This document shows positions 15,867-24,815 of a DNA stretch of 64,000 nucleotides, in pieces. The stretch is from Actinomycetota bacterium. Lineage in GTDB: Bacteria; Actinomycetota; Thermoleophilia; Gaiellales; Gaiellaceae. Position 1 is the first letter of the stretch, and each line of letters begins with the position of its first letter. The notes beneath the pieces are model-generated. The model was given only the letters and a program-made list of their open reading frames with translations, searched no databases and had not been told where the DNA came from. Both the position numbers and the translations under genes were made by a program. The stretch lies in the NCBI GenBank assembly GCA_003132665.1, contig PKYN01000019.1:17696-81695 (forward strand), in the 5' to 3' direction.

Positions 15867-17690
15867 CTAGTCGGCGAAGTGCTCAACCAGGAGTTTCGTA
15901 TCGATCGCGGCCGGCAACCGCTCGCCCAGTGCATGCTCGGCCCGCGCCTCCCAGTGGGCGATCACCTGCTTTAGAGTCGCGTCGAGAGCGCGTTCGAGAA
16001 CCTTCTTGCGCCGCTGGGCCGTCTCCTCGCCGGCGAGGTCGCGGAACGTCGTGCGCAGGGCCTGCTCGCTCATCTGCTCGAGATCGTCGTAGAAGGAGAG
16101 ACGCGCCCTCTCGCCCTTGAGCCAGATACGCAGCCGCAGCCGTTCCTCGCGTTCGAAGGGCCCGATCAGCGGATCGCCGGGGTCAAGGCGAAGCAAACAG
16201 TAGGCGGCCAGAGCCCGCCAGCGACCGGGGTCGTCCTTGTTGACCCCCACGTCGTAGCCGGCCCGCGGCCGTGCCGTCTCGTAGATGAGCTTGTTCAGAC
16301 GCATCATTCGCACCTCCCAGGCATGCGAGCAGTCGAGCGCCGGGAAGTCGCGCACGAAAACACGCAGGCGCGGATCGGCGCGGGGATCGCGCAGCTCGCT
16401 GCGCTTGCGCCCGCTCGGCCCGGGCAGACCGCCGATCAGCGTTTTCAGATCGTGCCCGTCGATCTCGCGGAGCATTCGGCGCGTCCTATCGAGCACACCC
16501 AGGTCAAGACGGGTACTGACGGGAGTGGTGAGGCTCGCACCCAGCTCGGCCGCTACGCACTCACCGCTTTCGATCAGAATCGGCGGCTCGGGTTTCGTAT
16601 CGTCGCTGGCAGTCAGCGTCCGGCTGAGGAACCGGCCGACCGGTAGAACGGCCCCGACCAGCGCCGCGAAGAGCCCTCGCGCGATCGGGTCGCCGCTTGG
16701 TTCGACGACCGCGACGATCGCCAGCGTCATGCCGCACCAGAGCGCGGCCGCCAGCAGGCGCTGGCGAAACGAGGAGTAGGCCGCGCCCGTTCCGCGATAC
16801 GAATCGGCCTCGATCGCGAGCAGCGCGTAGGGAACCGCGCAGATAGCGATGAGCAGGTCGAGCACCGACTCCGGCCAGAGTCCGAGCGTGGACGCGAACG
16901 CGAACAAGAGGAAGAACGTCAGTCCCATCGTCGCCCGCGGTGCCCAGCGGGCGCGCTCGTATATGCCGGGGAGAAGATGCGTCGCGCGCCGTCGCCAGGA
17001 CGCGAAGAGAAGCGCCGAGCATGCCAGCGCGATCAGAAATCCCCAGAGGGACACGAGAAAGAAACCGAGATGCGGCACAACCCGCCAGCCGCGCCAGGCA
17101 TCGGCGCGCCCGTTGTACGAGTAAAGAACGCCGGGAATCATCCCGAGAACGATGAACACCGCCGCCGGAAGCCAGACCGCGAACAGCTCCAGCGGTAAGC
17201 TCGAACGTCCAGTAAGACGTCTACGGCGCCAGCTTTGCAGCCGCTGCCATCTCTCCACCAGAAGCGCCGAAAGTCCCCGGCTGGGAGCATCGTCACTGGG
17301 CGTCGCGGCGACGATGCAGAGCGTCGCACGCGCCCAGAACACGAAGCAGAGCGGTATCGCCGGCCAGGTGAGAGCGGAGGCGACGACGAACTGGTGATGA
17401 GTCGGGGCGTAGCTGGCGATGGCGCCGAACTGGTAGATGGTGAAGGCGATGAGAAAGAACCCGAGCAGCCGCGTCGGCGGAGAGCTCCAGCGGGTGACAC
17501 AGAGCGCGGCGGCGAACGCGCAGAGAGAGATCGCGACGATGTTGAACCACACCATCCGCCCTCCGATCGCGTTCAGCGAATAATGGTGGACGAACGAGCT
17601 CGAGAAGATCAGCACGCAGGCAAAGAGCACAAGCAGAACCGCGTGCACGCACCTCGCCGCCGAGATGCGCCCTCGGGTAGGCCATCTCAT
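15867..17690 (-). CDS. Multi-pass membrane protein of unknown function (607 residues)
   Basis: I do not recognise the family. About ten hydrophobic segments occupy residues 15-350: an early set (VHAVLLVLFACVLIFSSSFV and on), then PAAVFIVLGMIPGVLYSY, LVSLWGFLIALACSALLFAS and LTFFLLFAFASTLG. A roughly 240-residue soluble domain follows, charged and rich in arginine (LGVLDRTRRMLREIDGHDLK, GYDVGVNKDDPGRWRALAAY). No histidine-kinase, phosphatase or transferase motif is seen. It sits between two LuxR-type regulators on the same strand, so it could be a membrane sensor or partner for them. That is inference from position only. Confidence 0.7.
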   Translation of the reverse strand: MRWPTRGRISAARCVHAVLLVLFACVLIFSSSFVHHYSLNAIGGRMVWFNIVAISLCAFAAALCVTRWSSPPTRLLGFFLIAFTIYQFGAIASYAPTHHQFVVASALTWPAIPLCFVFWARATLCIVAATPSDDAPSRGLSALLVERWQRLQSWRRRRLTGRSSLPLELFAVWLPAAVFIVLGMIPGVLYSYNGRADAWRGWRVVPHLGFFLVSLWGFLIALACSALLFASWRRRATHLLPGIYERARWAPRATMGLTFFLLFAFASTLGLWPESVLDLLIAICAVPYALLAIEADSYRGTGAAYSSFRQRLLAAALWCGMTLAIVAVVEPSGDPIARGLFAALVGAVLPVGRFLSRTLTASDDTKPEPPILIESGECVAAELGASLTTPVSTRLDLGVLDRTRRMLREIDGHDLKTLIGGLPGPSGRKRSELRDPRADPRLRVFVRDFPALDCSHAWEVRMMRLNKLIYETARPRAGYDVGVNKDDPGRWRALAAYCLLRLDPGDPLIGPFEREERLRLRIWLKGERARLSFYDDLEQMSEQALRTTFRDLAGEETAQRRKKVLERALDATLKQVIAHWEARAEHALGERLPAAIDTKLLVEHFAD

Positions 17691-17916
17691 CGCAACGACC
17701 GCGAATCCGGGTGCGTCTTTATCGACTGCTTCTTTCGTTCGGGTAATCGGCTCGCAGAAACCGCTTCCCCAAGGCGGCTTTGTTTGAGTATGAACGCGCT
17801 ATTGACAGGAAGCAACAGAATTCGGGCGCTCGACAGGCGGCGTTGCCCGCCTCGAGATACGGCAGCGAGGCTCGCGCTCGACGGTATGGCTGTAAACGTT
17901 TTCGGCGCGGTGGCGC

Positions 17917-18591
17917 CTAGACGCTGCAGGACCGGGCGCCCACGAGCGCTTCGCGCCGCGCCAGCAGCGCCGCACTCGTCCGGTTCGGAACATCGAGCTT
18001 GCGGAAGATGTTGCCGAGGTGGTTCTTCACCGCCTGAACGGTGATCGACAGTTCCTGAGCTATTTCGAGGTTCGAGGCGCCGTCGGCAAGCAGCGCCAGC
18101 ACGTCGCACTCGCGAACCGTGAGACCGTACTTCGCAACGGGGTCGTCCGGTCGCCGGCTAGCCAGGTCGATGAGCAGATGGCGGGCCGCGGAGCTGACCA
18201 GGAGTGTGCCGCCGTCGGCCACCACCCGGAGCGCCTCGAGCAATCTTTCCGGCTCGCGCGTGTCCTGCTTAACCAGGAAACCCGAGACACCGGCGGCCAG
18301 CGCCGCCTGAAGATCCTCGGGACTGCGCGAGACCGTGAAGACGATCACCCGCGTCCCAGGCAGCTCCTCGCGCAGGCGCTTGCAGAGCTCGAGACCGCTG
18401 ATATCCGGTAGATCGACATCAACGAGCGCGATCTGCGGCGGATCGGCGAGCATCCGCGCCAGCGCCGTCTCGCCGTCCTCCGACTGACCGCCGATCTCGA
18501 AATCACTCGAGCTGGAGAGAGTGCTGACGACGGCCTCGCGATAGAGCCACTCGTCCTCGACGACGAATACGCGTATCGGACCGCTTCTCAC
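17917..18591 (-). CDS. LuxR/NarL-family response regulator
   Basis: A 224-residue two-domain regulator. Receiver: VFVVEDEWLYREAV with the acidic pocket, ALVDVDLPDISGLEL with the acceptor aspartate, VIVFTVS with the switch threonine, and GFLVKQDT with the conserved lysine, so it is complete. DNA-binding domain: LTVRECDVLALLADGASNLE, then IAQELSITVQAVKNHLGNIF. No sensor kinase is adjacent. The gene lies between the DUF1906 protein and the 607-residue membrane protein and, with the second regulator downstream, brackets that membrane gene. It probably controls the envelope and exopolysaccharide functions nearby. Confidence 0.88.
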   Translation of the reverse strand: MRSGPIRVFVVEDEWLYREAVVSTLSSSSDFEIGGQSEDGETALARMLADPPQIALVDVDLPDISGLELCKRLREELPGTRVIVFTVSRSPEDLQAALAAGVSGFLVKQDTREPERLLEALRVVADGGTLLVSSAARHLLIDLASRRPDDPVAKYGLTVRECDVLALLADGASNLEIAQELSITVQAVKNHLGNIFRKLDVPNRTSAALLARREALVGARSCSV

Positions 18592-18716
18592 TGCGACGCA
18601 AACCGCCGGTAACAGAGGTTCCAGCCGTCCCGGGCAGGTGGTGACACGGTCATGAGCCGTGATTATCGTAAGCGCCCTTATGCCTCGCTCGCGAGGGCCG
18701 GAAGTACCGTAATCAC

Positions 18717-18728
18717 AGGTACCTTCGG
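18717..18728 (+). promoter_or_regulatory. Shared 12-bp motif in the regulator promoter gap
   Basis: AGGTACCTTCGG, identical to the copy at 14751-14762 on the other strand, lies in the 246-bp gap between the DUF1906 gene and the response-regulator start. The gap also holds an inverted repeat GTGATTA (18659) and TAATCAC (18710). Confidence 0.35.
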
Positions 18729-18837
18729 TCTATCTCGTCCTTCCGGCGTTGCTCGGCACTGCCTCGGCGGGGCGCGGAGCGCCTCGTGCGCTCAGCGTTC
18801 GTGGACTCGAGCTCCAGACCGTTCTCGTTGACCAAGC

Positions 18838-20508
18838 TCAGCCGGCGATCTTGTACGGGCTCAGCTTCCAGCCCACCCAGCGCCAGTACCAGCTCGGCAG
18901 CGGGCGGGGCGCCGTCGGGCGCTTTCCCTTGCCCCCCTTTTGCTGCCAGGCGAGCCGGTGCCAGGCCCAGCGCGGGATCGCGTGCGGTAGGCCGCGCGGT
19001 TTCGACTTGGCGGTCACCTTTACGTAGTTCGAGAGCGGGCTTTGGTTACCCGTCGGGTCAAGGGCTCGGATGCGGATGATGCTGCGGCCCTTTCGCTTGA
19101 GCTTGTTGAAGGAGGCGCTTTTCGCGCTGCTCGCCAGCGTCAAGACGGGGACGCCGTCGCGTGTGATCTGGTAGCCGGCGACCGCGCCGCTGTTGTCGCT
19201 GGACGCCCGCCACTTGAGCAGCAGCTTTCCCGAGACGAAGTGTCCACGCAGGTCACCCGGTGTGGTCGGCGCCGCGCTGTCCTGCAAAAGCGCGAAATAG
19301 CCCGGCACGAGTGTGTAGATATCGAGCGAACCGTCCGGCCTGACCAGGTAGCCGCTCGTCGCGTCGATGGGGAGGGCGGCCGAGCTCAGACGCCTGATCG
19401 TCGTCCAGGTCGCTCCGTCGCTGGAATACGCGACAACTACGCCCTTCGGCGGCGCGTTCACGTGTATGGCCAGAAGGGTGTTGAAGCGGGTTACCGGCGT
19501 AGCGGTCAGCGCGTCGACCGTCTGGAGCTGCAAGACGTAGCTCGCCGCGGCAAAGCCCGTCAGCGGAATCGTGAGCGTGGACGGTGTGAGCGTCGGGGTC
19601 ACTTGCACCGACAGGTCGAAGGAATTCAACCACCAGCTCACCGACGCCGCGTTATCGCTCGAGGTTGCCGTACCCACGGGAGCTTCGCCGGGCACTGTCG
19701 CGGCGGCCGCGACCACGGCGCCGTCCACGTAGTTCGAGTCGATGTTGATCGTCACGCCGCCGTAGGTCTCCTTGTGACCGCCGCGATACTGGTGAACGCG
19801 CTGATGCTCGCTCCAGAGGTCGTTCGTGACGACCGGCTCGCTGAAGACCTGCTCGACTCCGTCCCAGCGCGCCGTCCAGATGTCGTCGGGGACGCCGTCG
19901 GAGCCGTTCTCGAGCATGCTCACTATGTCGCGGATGGTCGAATTGGCGCTGCCGTAAACGCCGGACGTGTAGCCCTTGACGTGCAGCTCGTTAGTCCAGG
20001 CCGTGACGAAGCGCTGCACCGTCAGCGTGCAGGAGGCCGTCGGCTTGTAGCCCTCCATGTCGTAGTAGATGGGACTGCCGGCTTCGAGCCCGAAATAGGC
20101 GGCGCGCTCGGCGGCGTTGTCGGCGGCCGCCTTGCCCTGCGACCCGGCCGAGCCGGCCCCGATCAGTTCCAGCCCCTTCTGCGATACGCACGGCGCCTGC
20201 CGGCCAACCCAGAGCGGCAGCAAATTCCAGCCCATGGCTCGAACGCTGTTCACCCAGGGCGGCGTCAGGTTTCCGTCCGCACAGGCGCGGTTCGATCCGC
20301 CCAGATAGATCCCGATCGCCCGGTAAGGCGAGGCGAGCCAGGCCGTCATCGACTCCTGCGAGGGTGCCGTGCAGGCGTCGAAGCCGTGGCCGGTGAAGTA
20401 GCTGGGGGTTGCCGACCGGGCGGCGCCCGAAGCGCTGCCCGCCGCGGTGATCGCCAGCAGAGCGATAGCGATGACCGCGAGTAAGTAGAGAAACTTGACG
20501 CGTATCAC
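18838..20508 (-). CDS. Secreted DUF1906 (Rv2525c-like glycoside hydrolase-fold) protein with Fn3-like domain
   Basis: A 556-residue exported protein. It has a signal peptide at residues 1-30 ([20 protein letters not shown]). The DUF1906 domain covers about 35-270: [45 protein letters not shown] and [20 protein letters not shown]. This family has a TIM-barrel fold like glycoside hydrolases and acts on cell-wall or envelope glycans. A fibronectin-III-like domain lies near 425-515, and the tail is rich in Trp, Arg and Pro ([20 protein letters not shown]). It lies upstream of the exopolysaccharide regulators and could modify or bind the polymer. The catalytic role is not proven. Confidence 0.85.
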   Translation of the reverse strand: MIRVKFLYLLAVIAIALLAITAAGSASGAARSATPSYFTGHGFDACTAPSQESMTAWLASPYRAIGIYLGGSNRACADGNLTPPWVNSVRAMGWNLLPLWVGRQAPCVSQKGLELIGAGSAGSQGKAAADNAAERAAYFGLEAGSPIYYDMEGYKPTASCTLTVQRFVTAWTNELHVKGYTSGVYGSANSTIRDIVSMLENGSDGVPDDIWTARWDGVEQVFSEPVVTNDLWSEHQRVHQYRGGHKETYGGVTINIDSNYVDGAVVAAAATVPGEAPVGTATSSDNAASVSWWLNSFDLSVQVTPTLTPSTLTIPLTGFAAASYVLQLQTVDALTATPVTRFNTLLAIHVNAPPKGVVVAYSSDGATWTTIRRLSSAALPIDATSGYLVRPDGSLDIYTLVPGYFALLQDSAAPTTPGDLRGHFVSGKLLLKWRASSDNSGAVAGYQITRDGVPVLTLASSAKSASFNKLKRKGRSIIRIRALDPTGNQSPLSNYVKVTAKSKPRGLPHAIPRWAWHRLAWQQKGGKGKRPTAPRPLPSWYWRWVGWKLSPYKIAG

Positions 20509-20566
20509 GAAGCGCTTAAGTGTACGGACACGGTGTTAACGGTCTGTAAGGAGTACCGTCGCTCGA

Positions 20567-21628
20567 CTAGAGAGGAAGGCGGATCTGCGCCTCTTTCCCT
20601 CGTTCGCACAGCTTCGAGGCATAGACGCCGAGCAGGCGCACAGCCGCCTCCCGCTCGCTCATCGCTCGTCGCAGGAGCGACTTGGCCGCGGCCGCGAGCT
20701 CCTCGGCCGAGGCGAACGGCTCGCCCATCGTTTGCGAGCGCGTGATCGTCCGAAAATCGAAGTAGCGGATCTTGGCCGTGACCCGCCGCGCGCAAAGATC
20801 GTGAGCGTCCAGGCGCGTCCACACGTTCTCGGCCAGACGATCGAGCCAGGCCTCCATCTCGGCCAGAGTCGAGATATCGCGTGGGAAAGTCTCCTCGGCG
20901 CCCTGCGAGACGGGCATCTGCGGGCTCGGATCGACGGGGCGCCGGTCGATTCCGCGCGCGCGGTCGCGCAGCTCGCGCCCGACCGAGCCCGGGAGCGCCT
21001 GCCTCAGCGTCTCGTCGGAGAGCGCGGCCAGGTCGCCGATCGTGCGCAGCTTCAGCTCTGCGAGTCGTGCCTCGAGTCGTGGCCCGATGCCGGGCAGCGC
21101 GCGCAGCTCGAGCGGCGCCAGGAAGGCGGCGCTCTGCTCCGGCGGCACAACCGTCAGCCCGCCCGGCTTGCGATAGTCCGAGGCGATCTTGGCCACGGTC
21201 TTCGAGCCGCCGCAGCCGACCGAGGCGCTCAGCCGCGTTTCGCGCAACAGCCCCTGCTGAAGATCGGCGAGTATCGCCCGCGCCGGCTCGGCGTACGGCG
21301 TCTTGAGCTCGATGTAGCCCTCGTCGATACCGACCTGCTCGACGCAGCTCATCCGCTTGCGGATCCATTCCCAGACCGCGCGGCTCCGGCGCCGGTAGCT
21401 CTCGATATCGGGCCGCACGAAGAGCGCATCGGGACAGCGCCTGAGCGCCTCGGCGGCGCTCATCGCCGAGCGGATGCCGAACGGCCGTGCCTCGTAGCTT
21501 GCGGTCATGACGACGCCGCGACCGTGCGGATCTCCGGAGACCACGAGCGGCTTGCCGGCGTACTCGGGGTGGTCGAGCACTTCGCAGGCGGCGAAGAAGG
21601 CGTCTAGATCGAGGTGCGCAATCATCAA
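20567..21628 (-). CDS. dinB: DNA polymerase IV (Y-family, translesion)
   Basis: A 353-residue Y-family polymerase that copies past damaged bases. Palm motifs: MMIAHLDLDAFFAACE at the N terminus and CVEQVGIDEGYIELK near 95, carrying the metal-binding acidic residues. The thumb helix-hairpin-helix is at ELRALPGIGPRLEARLAELK near 175, and the little-finger domain holds VTAKIRYFDFRTITRS near 290. No clear C-terminal beta-clamp-binding motif is visible, although RLPL at the very end is reminiscent of one. It is transcribed away from a large hairpin at 21652-21698. No obvious actinobacterial LexA box is seen in front of it. Confidence 0.9.
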   Translation of the reverse strand: MMIAHLDLDAFFAACEVLDHPEYAGKPLVVSGDPHGRGVVMTASYEARPFGIRSAMSAAEALRRCPDALFVRPDIESYRRRSRAVWEWIRKRMSCVEQVGIDEGYIELKTPYAEPARAILADLQQGLLRETRLSASVGCGGSKTVAKIASDYRKPGGLTVVPPEQSAAFLAPLELRALPGIGPRLEARLAELKLRTIGDLAALSDETLRQALPGSVGRELRDRARGIDRRPVDPSPQMPVSQGAEETFPRDISTLAEMEAWLDRLAENVWTRLDAHDLCARRVTAKIRYFDFRTITRSQTMGEPFASAEELAAAAKSLLRRAMSEREAAVRLLGVYASKLCERGKEAQIRLPL

Positions 21629-21651
21629 CGGGAGAAAGTCTGGCGATTTTT

Positions 21652-21698
21652 CCGGCGAAAGTCCGCCTTCCTGCGGAAGGCATGACGACTTTCGCCGG
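21652..21698. repeat. Two-tier hairpin near tRNA-Glu
   Basis: The outer arms CCGGCGAAAGTC (21652-21663) and GACTTTCGCCGG (21687-21698) are perfectly complementary. Inside, GCCTTCC (21665-21671) pairs with GGAAGGC (21675-21681). It lies 24 bp upstream of dinB and 78 bp upstream of tRNA-Glu. A similarly built hairpin follows tRNA-Val at 51713-51755. Confidence 0.75.
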
Positions 21699-21775
21699 AG
21701 AAACCTGAAGGAGAGTCGCTATGAGCCGCGCCCGTCATGCCGGTCGCGGCGGCCTGCGACTATCCTTGGCTGGCC

Positions 21776-21848
21776 GCCCCCATCGACTAGCGGCCCAGGT
21801 CACAGCCCTTTCAAGGCTGCAGCGCGGGTTCGAATCCCGCTGGGGGCA
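21776..21848 (+). tRNA. tRNA-Glu (UUC)
   Basis: A complete 73-nt cloverleaf. The acceptor stem is GCCCCCA/TGGGGGC with discriminator A, the D arm is GAC/GTC, the anticodon arm is CAGCC-CTTTCAA-GGCTG (anticodon TTC), and the T arm is GCGGG-TTCGAAT-CCCGC. The 3' CCA is not encoded. Confidence 0.95.
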
Positions 21849-21861
21849 TCCGTAGAGAGAG

Positions 21862-21896
21862 CAACGATGTTGCTGCTCACGGGCGCCTTTCGATGC
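21862..21896 (+). repeat. 35-bp direct repeat, copy 1 (behind tRNA-Glu)
   Basis: This stretch starts 14 bp after tRNA-Glu and matches 24816-24850 at 33 of 35 positions in the same orientation. It contains AGCAAC-gat-GTTGCT (with one flanking base) and CGGGC...GCCCG (with a few bases beyond), so this copy may act as the tRNA terminator. The two copies bracket about 2.9 kb of metal-handling genes. Confidence 0.7.
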
Positions 21897-21976
21897 CCGG
21901 TCGCTCAACGAGCTGATAGCTCATATTCAAACCCGCGTCTGTTCCCACCGCACACCGGCGCAACCGACGGCCGAAC

Positions 21977-22642
21977 TCAGTGCGTTTGACCGTCGATTTG
22001 TTCGAGGTCGATCTCTGCGTGGCGGACGATGTTCCAGGAATCCCAGGTGATCTTGAGGATCACGAGAGTGATCGCAAGGCCGATGATCGGGTCGGCGATC
22101 TGGGCTCCGATTCCTACAACAATCGCGGTCGCGATGACACCGAGCGAGACGTAGCCGTCGATGCGGGCGTGGTTGCCGTCCGCGACGAGCGCCGGGCTCT
22201 GCAGCCGCTCGCCGGCTCGCAGCCGCACACGGGCGGCAAGCTCGTTGCCGAGAAAGCCGATCACGCCGGCTGCCGCGAGTATCCAAAGGTGCGTCAGGTG
22301 CTGCGGGTTGATGAAGCGCATGATCGTCTCGTAGAGGGCGACGCAGGCACTGACGAAGATCGCGAGCACGACCGCTAGCCCGGCGATATTCTCGGCGCGG
22401 AAGGAACGCAAGAAGAAGGCGATCCCGACCGGGACCGCCGTCAGGGCGTCGCCCGAGTTGTGAATCAGATCGGCAAGGAGCGCGACCGAGTTCGAGACGA
22501 GAAAAACTCCGACTTGTGCCGCCGCCGTGATCGCGAGGATGACAAGACTGATCGCGACCGCCCTGAGACCCGCGTGGGAGCGGACGATCGAGCGATCGAC
22601 GAGACCATGCGAGTGGCCGTGCACTTCGAGGTGGTCGCGCAC
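21977..22642 (-). CDS. Cation diffusion facilitator (Zn/Co/Cd efflux, CzcD-like)
   Basis: A roughly 221-residue CDF transporter that exports divalent metals in exchange for protons. It has about six membrane segments and an N-terminal histidine stretch (VHGHSHG). The paired metal-site motifs are DLIHNSGD in segment 2 and DGNHARIDG in segment 5. GTG 22642 was chosen because it follows the stop of the ArsR gene by 20 bases; GTG 22624 is also possible. A longer frame upstream overlaps the regulator and is not metal-transporter-like. It is probably co-transcribed with, and repressed by, the ArsR protein. Confidence 0.85.
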   Translation of the reverse strand: MRDHLEVHGHSHGLVDRSIVRSHAGLRAVAISLVILAITAAAQVGVFLVSNSVALLADLIHNSGDALTAVPVGIAFFLRSFRAENIAGLAVVLAIFVSACVALYETIMRFINPQHLTHLWILAAAGVIGFLGNELAARVRLRAGERLQSPALVADGNHARIDGYVSLGVIATAIVVGIGAQIADPIIGLAITLVILKITWDSWNIVRHAEIDLEQIDGQTH

Positions 22643-22662
22643 GTGCTGGTGCCGAGCGGGCG

Positions 22663-23022
22663 TCAGGAGGCTTCCTCGATCGGCTCGGCCCGGCCAAGGC
22701 GGACATGCTCGATGTGGTACAGCGCCTGATCGAGGAAGTCGGCGACGTGCGAGTCGTGCAGCGCGTAGACGACACTGCGACCGCGCCGTTCGCCGACGAC
22801 GAGCCGCAGGTGGCGGAGCAAGCGCAGCTGGTGGGAGACCGCCGAAGCTTCCATTCCGATCGCCTCGGCGAGCGCGTTTACCGAGCATGGACTTTCACGC
22901 AGACGACCGAGAATCCGAACGCGGCTCGGTGTCGCAAGCGCTTGCATCGTCTCGGCGACCTGCTCGGCGGTTACCGCATCGACCGGCGAGCGAGTCGCAC
23001 GTCTTTCAACGCTGTGGGTCAC
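22663..23022 (-). CDS. ArsR/SmtB family metal-responsive repressor
   Basis: A 119-residue winged-helix repressor. Core: ALATPSRVRILGRLRESPCS, then VNALAEAIGMEASAVSHQLR with the recognition helix, and a wing GERRGRSVVYALHD. The tail HDSHVADFLDQALYHIEHV carries the alpha-5 type metal ligands (Asp/His near 95-98 and His near 109-112) seen in zinc-sensing SmtB/CzrA proteins, so zinc or cobalt sensing is likely. It begins at GTG 23022 and is followed by the CDF efflux gene. Autoregulation through the divergent promoter gap is expected. Confidence 0.88.
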   Translation of the reverse strand: MTHSVERRATRSPVDAVTAEQVAETMQALATPSRVRILGRLRESPCSVNALAEAIGMEASAVSHQLRLLRHLRLVVGERRGRSVVYALHDSHVADFLDQALYHIEHVRLGRAEPIEEAS

Positions 23023-23036
23023 CTCGTGATGATAGC

Positions 23037-23050
23037 TGAACTCCTATTCA
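23037..23050. promoter_or_regulatory. Candidate ArsR operator
   Basis: TGAA (23037-23040) and TTCA (23047-23050) form an inverted repeat with a six-base centre in the gap upstream of the repressor; a further TTCA lies at 23055. ArsR-family sites are usually AT-rich dyads of this kind. The match is short. Confidence 0.3.
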
Positions 23051-23154
23051 GATATTCATGGAAAGTAAGTGCGATGTTCGCTTCCCCAAGGAGGCGCCAG
23101 GTCAGCATCGACGCACCGAACGGAGCGTTCGGAGGCGATAATGGCGGCTGGCTG

Positions 23155-23835
23155 ATGTCTCGCTTGGATTCTCAGGCCGAGGACGATCGTAAAGCGCTCG
23201 ATCGGCAGCGCGAGCAATGGCAGCGAGCGCTCTCCGAAAGGGCTGACCGGTACGGACTCGAGCCCAGCGCGCCTGCGCTCGCGGCCTGCGAGAAGTTCGA
23301 GCGGATAGGAGCTCGACGTCTACTCGAGCTCGGCGGCGGCCAGGGCCGGGATAGCCTCTTTTTTGCCGAGCGTGGATTCGAGGTGGCTGTGCTCGATTAC
23401 GCGCCGAGTGCTGTCGAGACGATCGCCGAGAAGGCGGACGTAGCGGGTCTCACTGGCCGCATCTCAGTGGGCGAGCACGACGTCCGCAAGCCACTTCCCT
23501 TTCCGGAGGAAAGCTTCGACGGCTGCTACTCGCACATGCTCTTCTGCATGGCGCTCACCGAGGATGAACTACGCCATCTCTCCGCCGAGATTCGCCGTGT
23601 GCTCCGGCCGGGCGGCCTCTGTGTCTACACCGCGCGCACCGTCCAGGACGCCGACTACGGACGGGGCATCTATCGAGCCGAGGACATGTACGAGCTCGAC
23701 GGCTTCGTCGTCCACTTCTTCAGTCGCGACCTGGTCGAGCGCCTTGCCGACGGCTTCGACCTGGTCGAGATCGAGGAGTTCGAAGAGGGCGCGCTTCCGC
23801 GACGACTCTTCCGGGTGACGCTCCGCAAGCCCTGA
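23155..23835 (+). CDS. Class I SAM-dependent methyltransferase
   Basis: A 226-residue cytoplasmic methyltransferase. SAM site: RRLLELGGGQGRDSLFFAER near residue 57, then VAVLDYAPSAVETI, HDVRKPLPFPEESFDGCYSH and LSAEIRRVLRPGGLCVYTAR. This layout resembles small-molecule methyltransferases near arsenic or tellurite resistance genes. ATG 23155 starts a typical N terminus (MSRLDSQAEDDRKALDRQRE); ATG 23074 in the same frame has a better ribosome site and may be used. It diverges from the ArsR-CDF pair and is followed by another cation transporter, suggesting a metal or metalloid detoxification role. The substrate is unknown. Confidence 0.82.
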   Translation: MSRLDSQAEDDRKALDRQREQWQRALSERADRYGLEPSAPALAACEKFERIGARRLLELGGGQGRDSLFFAERGFEVAVLDYAPSAVETIAEKADVAGLTGRISVGEHDVRKPLPFPEESFDGCYSHMLFCMALTEDELRHLSAEIRRVLRPGGLCVYTARTVQDADYGRGIYRAEDMYELDGFVVHFFSRDLVERLADGFDLVEIEEFEEGALPRRLFRVTLRKP

Positions 23836-23890
23836 CGGTAGTGCGCCTTCCGCCTCCTCGACGACAGGTCGCGGGATCTCGAAAACGAGT

Positions 23891-24586
23891 ATGACCCATG
23901 CGCCTAGCTACGCTCCTTACGTGAGTCGACCGACGACCGAGATCACGCCCCAGCCTCGCCTATCGCAGCTGTCCTCCGCCGAGCGGGCGCGGCTCGAGCG
24001 AAGAGCACGCCTCCTCGCCTGGGGCGGAAACGCCTGGCACCTGGTCGAGTTCGGAGTCGCACTCGGCGCCGGCATCGTCGCCGGCTCGGTTGCCTTGATC
24101 GGCTTTGGCGCCGACAGCCTGATCGAAGCGCTTGCCGCATTCGTCATCGTTTGGCTCTTTTCGGGCGGGCGCGGCTCGTCCGAGCGAGCCGAGAGATCTG
24201 CGCAGCGGCTGATCGCAGCGACCTACTTCATCCTTGTCGCCTACATCGGGACCGAGTCGATCCGCGATCTGATCGGCGGCCACCGGCCTGCAACGAGCTG
24301 GGTCGGAATAGGCCTCGCGTCCTTCACAGCACCCACGATGCCGCTGCTCGCGGCGGCGAAGCGGCGAGTGGGACGCAAACTGAGCTCGAGAGCGACCGTG
24401 CACGAGGCTCAGCAGAATCAGATTTGCGCCTACCTGTCCGTAGCTCTTCTCGTCGGACTGCTACTGAATGCGCTCGCCGGCTGGTGGTGGGCCGATCCCG
24501 CCGCCGCGCTGGTGATCGGTGCCGTCGCCCTCAACGAGGGCATCGAGAGTTGGCGTGGCGAGAGTTGCTCCGACGACTGTTGTTAG
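23891..24586 (+). CDS. Cation transporter, CDF-like, with cysteine-rich tail
   Basis: A 231-residue membrane protein with five or six hydrophobic segments (LVEFGVALGAGIVAGSVALI, FVIVWLFSGG, LIAATYFILVAYIGTESI, ICAYLSVALLVGLLLNALAG). It has GFGADSLIEALAAF where CDF proteins carry a metal-site Asp and HEAQQNQICAYLS in the second half. It ends GESCSDDCC, a thiol cluster likely to bind soft metals. It follows the methyltransferase on the same strand by 55 bp. Exact ion and direction are not deducible. Confidence 0.75.
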   Translation: MTHAPSYAPYVSRPTTEITPQPRLSQLSSAERARLERRARLLAWGGNAWHLVEFGVALGAGIVAGSVALIGFGADSLIEALAAFVIVWLFSGGRGSSERAERSAQRLIAATYFILVAYIGTESIRDLIGGHRPATSWVGIGLASFTAPTMPLLAAAKRRVGRKLSSRATVHEAQQNQICAYLSVALLVGLLLNALAGWWWADPAAALVIGAVALNEGIESWRGESCSDDCC

Positions 24587-24775
24587 TCAGACGCTAGGCA
24601 CCGTGAGAGATGGCACTAACGTCGTTCCTCAGACCCTCTTCGGTTCAGGAGAAGCGCGTCGTTGCCAAAATTGGCATCACCAGTGTAAACTAAAAGCGGT
24701 TATTTCCAGCTATTTTGACTCGTGTGAGGCTCTCGCAGGTGCCTCGCCAAGACTTCGCACCTCGGGAGAAGGGTT

Positions 24776-24799
24776 GGAAAGCTGTCTCATGAGGTGCAT
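24776..24799. repeat. Repeat A, copy 1 (palindrome-containing 24-mer)
   Basis: The sequence matches 26686-26709 at 23 of 24 positions; the difference is one T/C. Its core CTCATGAG is a perfect palindrome. This copy lies about 200 bp before the catalase start. Confidence 0.6.
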
Positions 24800-24815
24800 G
24801 CCGTTGTTGGAAACA

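Noticed and set aside
21629-21775. LexA box in front of the DNA polymerase IV gene
   Set aside because: No GAAC...GTTC-type dyad is present; the strong palindrome there is a long hairpin, not a LexA site.
24663-24676. Dyad TGCCAA-AA-TTGGCA as a definite catalase operator
   Set aside because: It lies more than 300 bp from the catalase start with no clear promoter attached. Kept only as a note in the intergenic entry.
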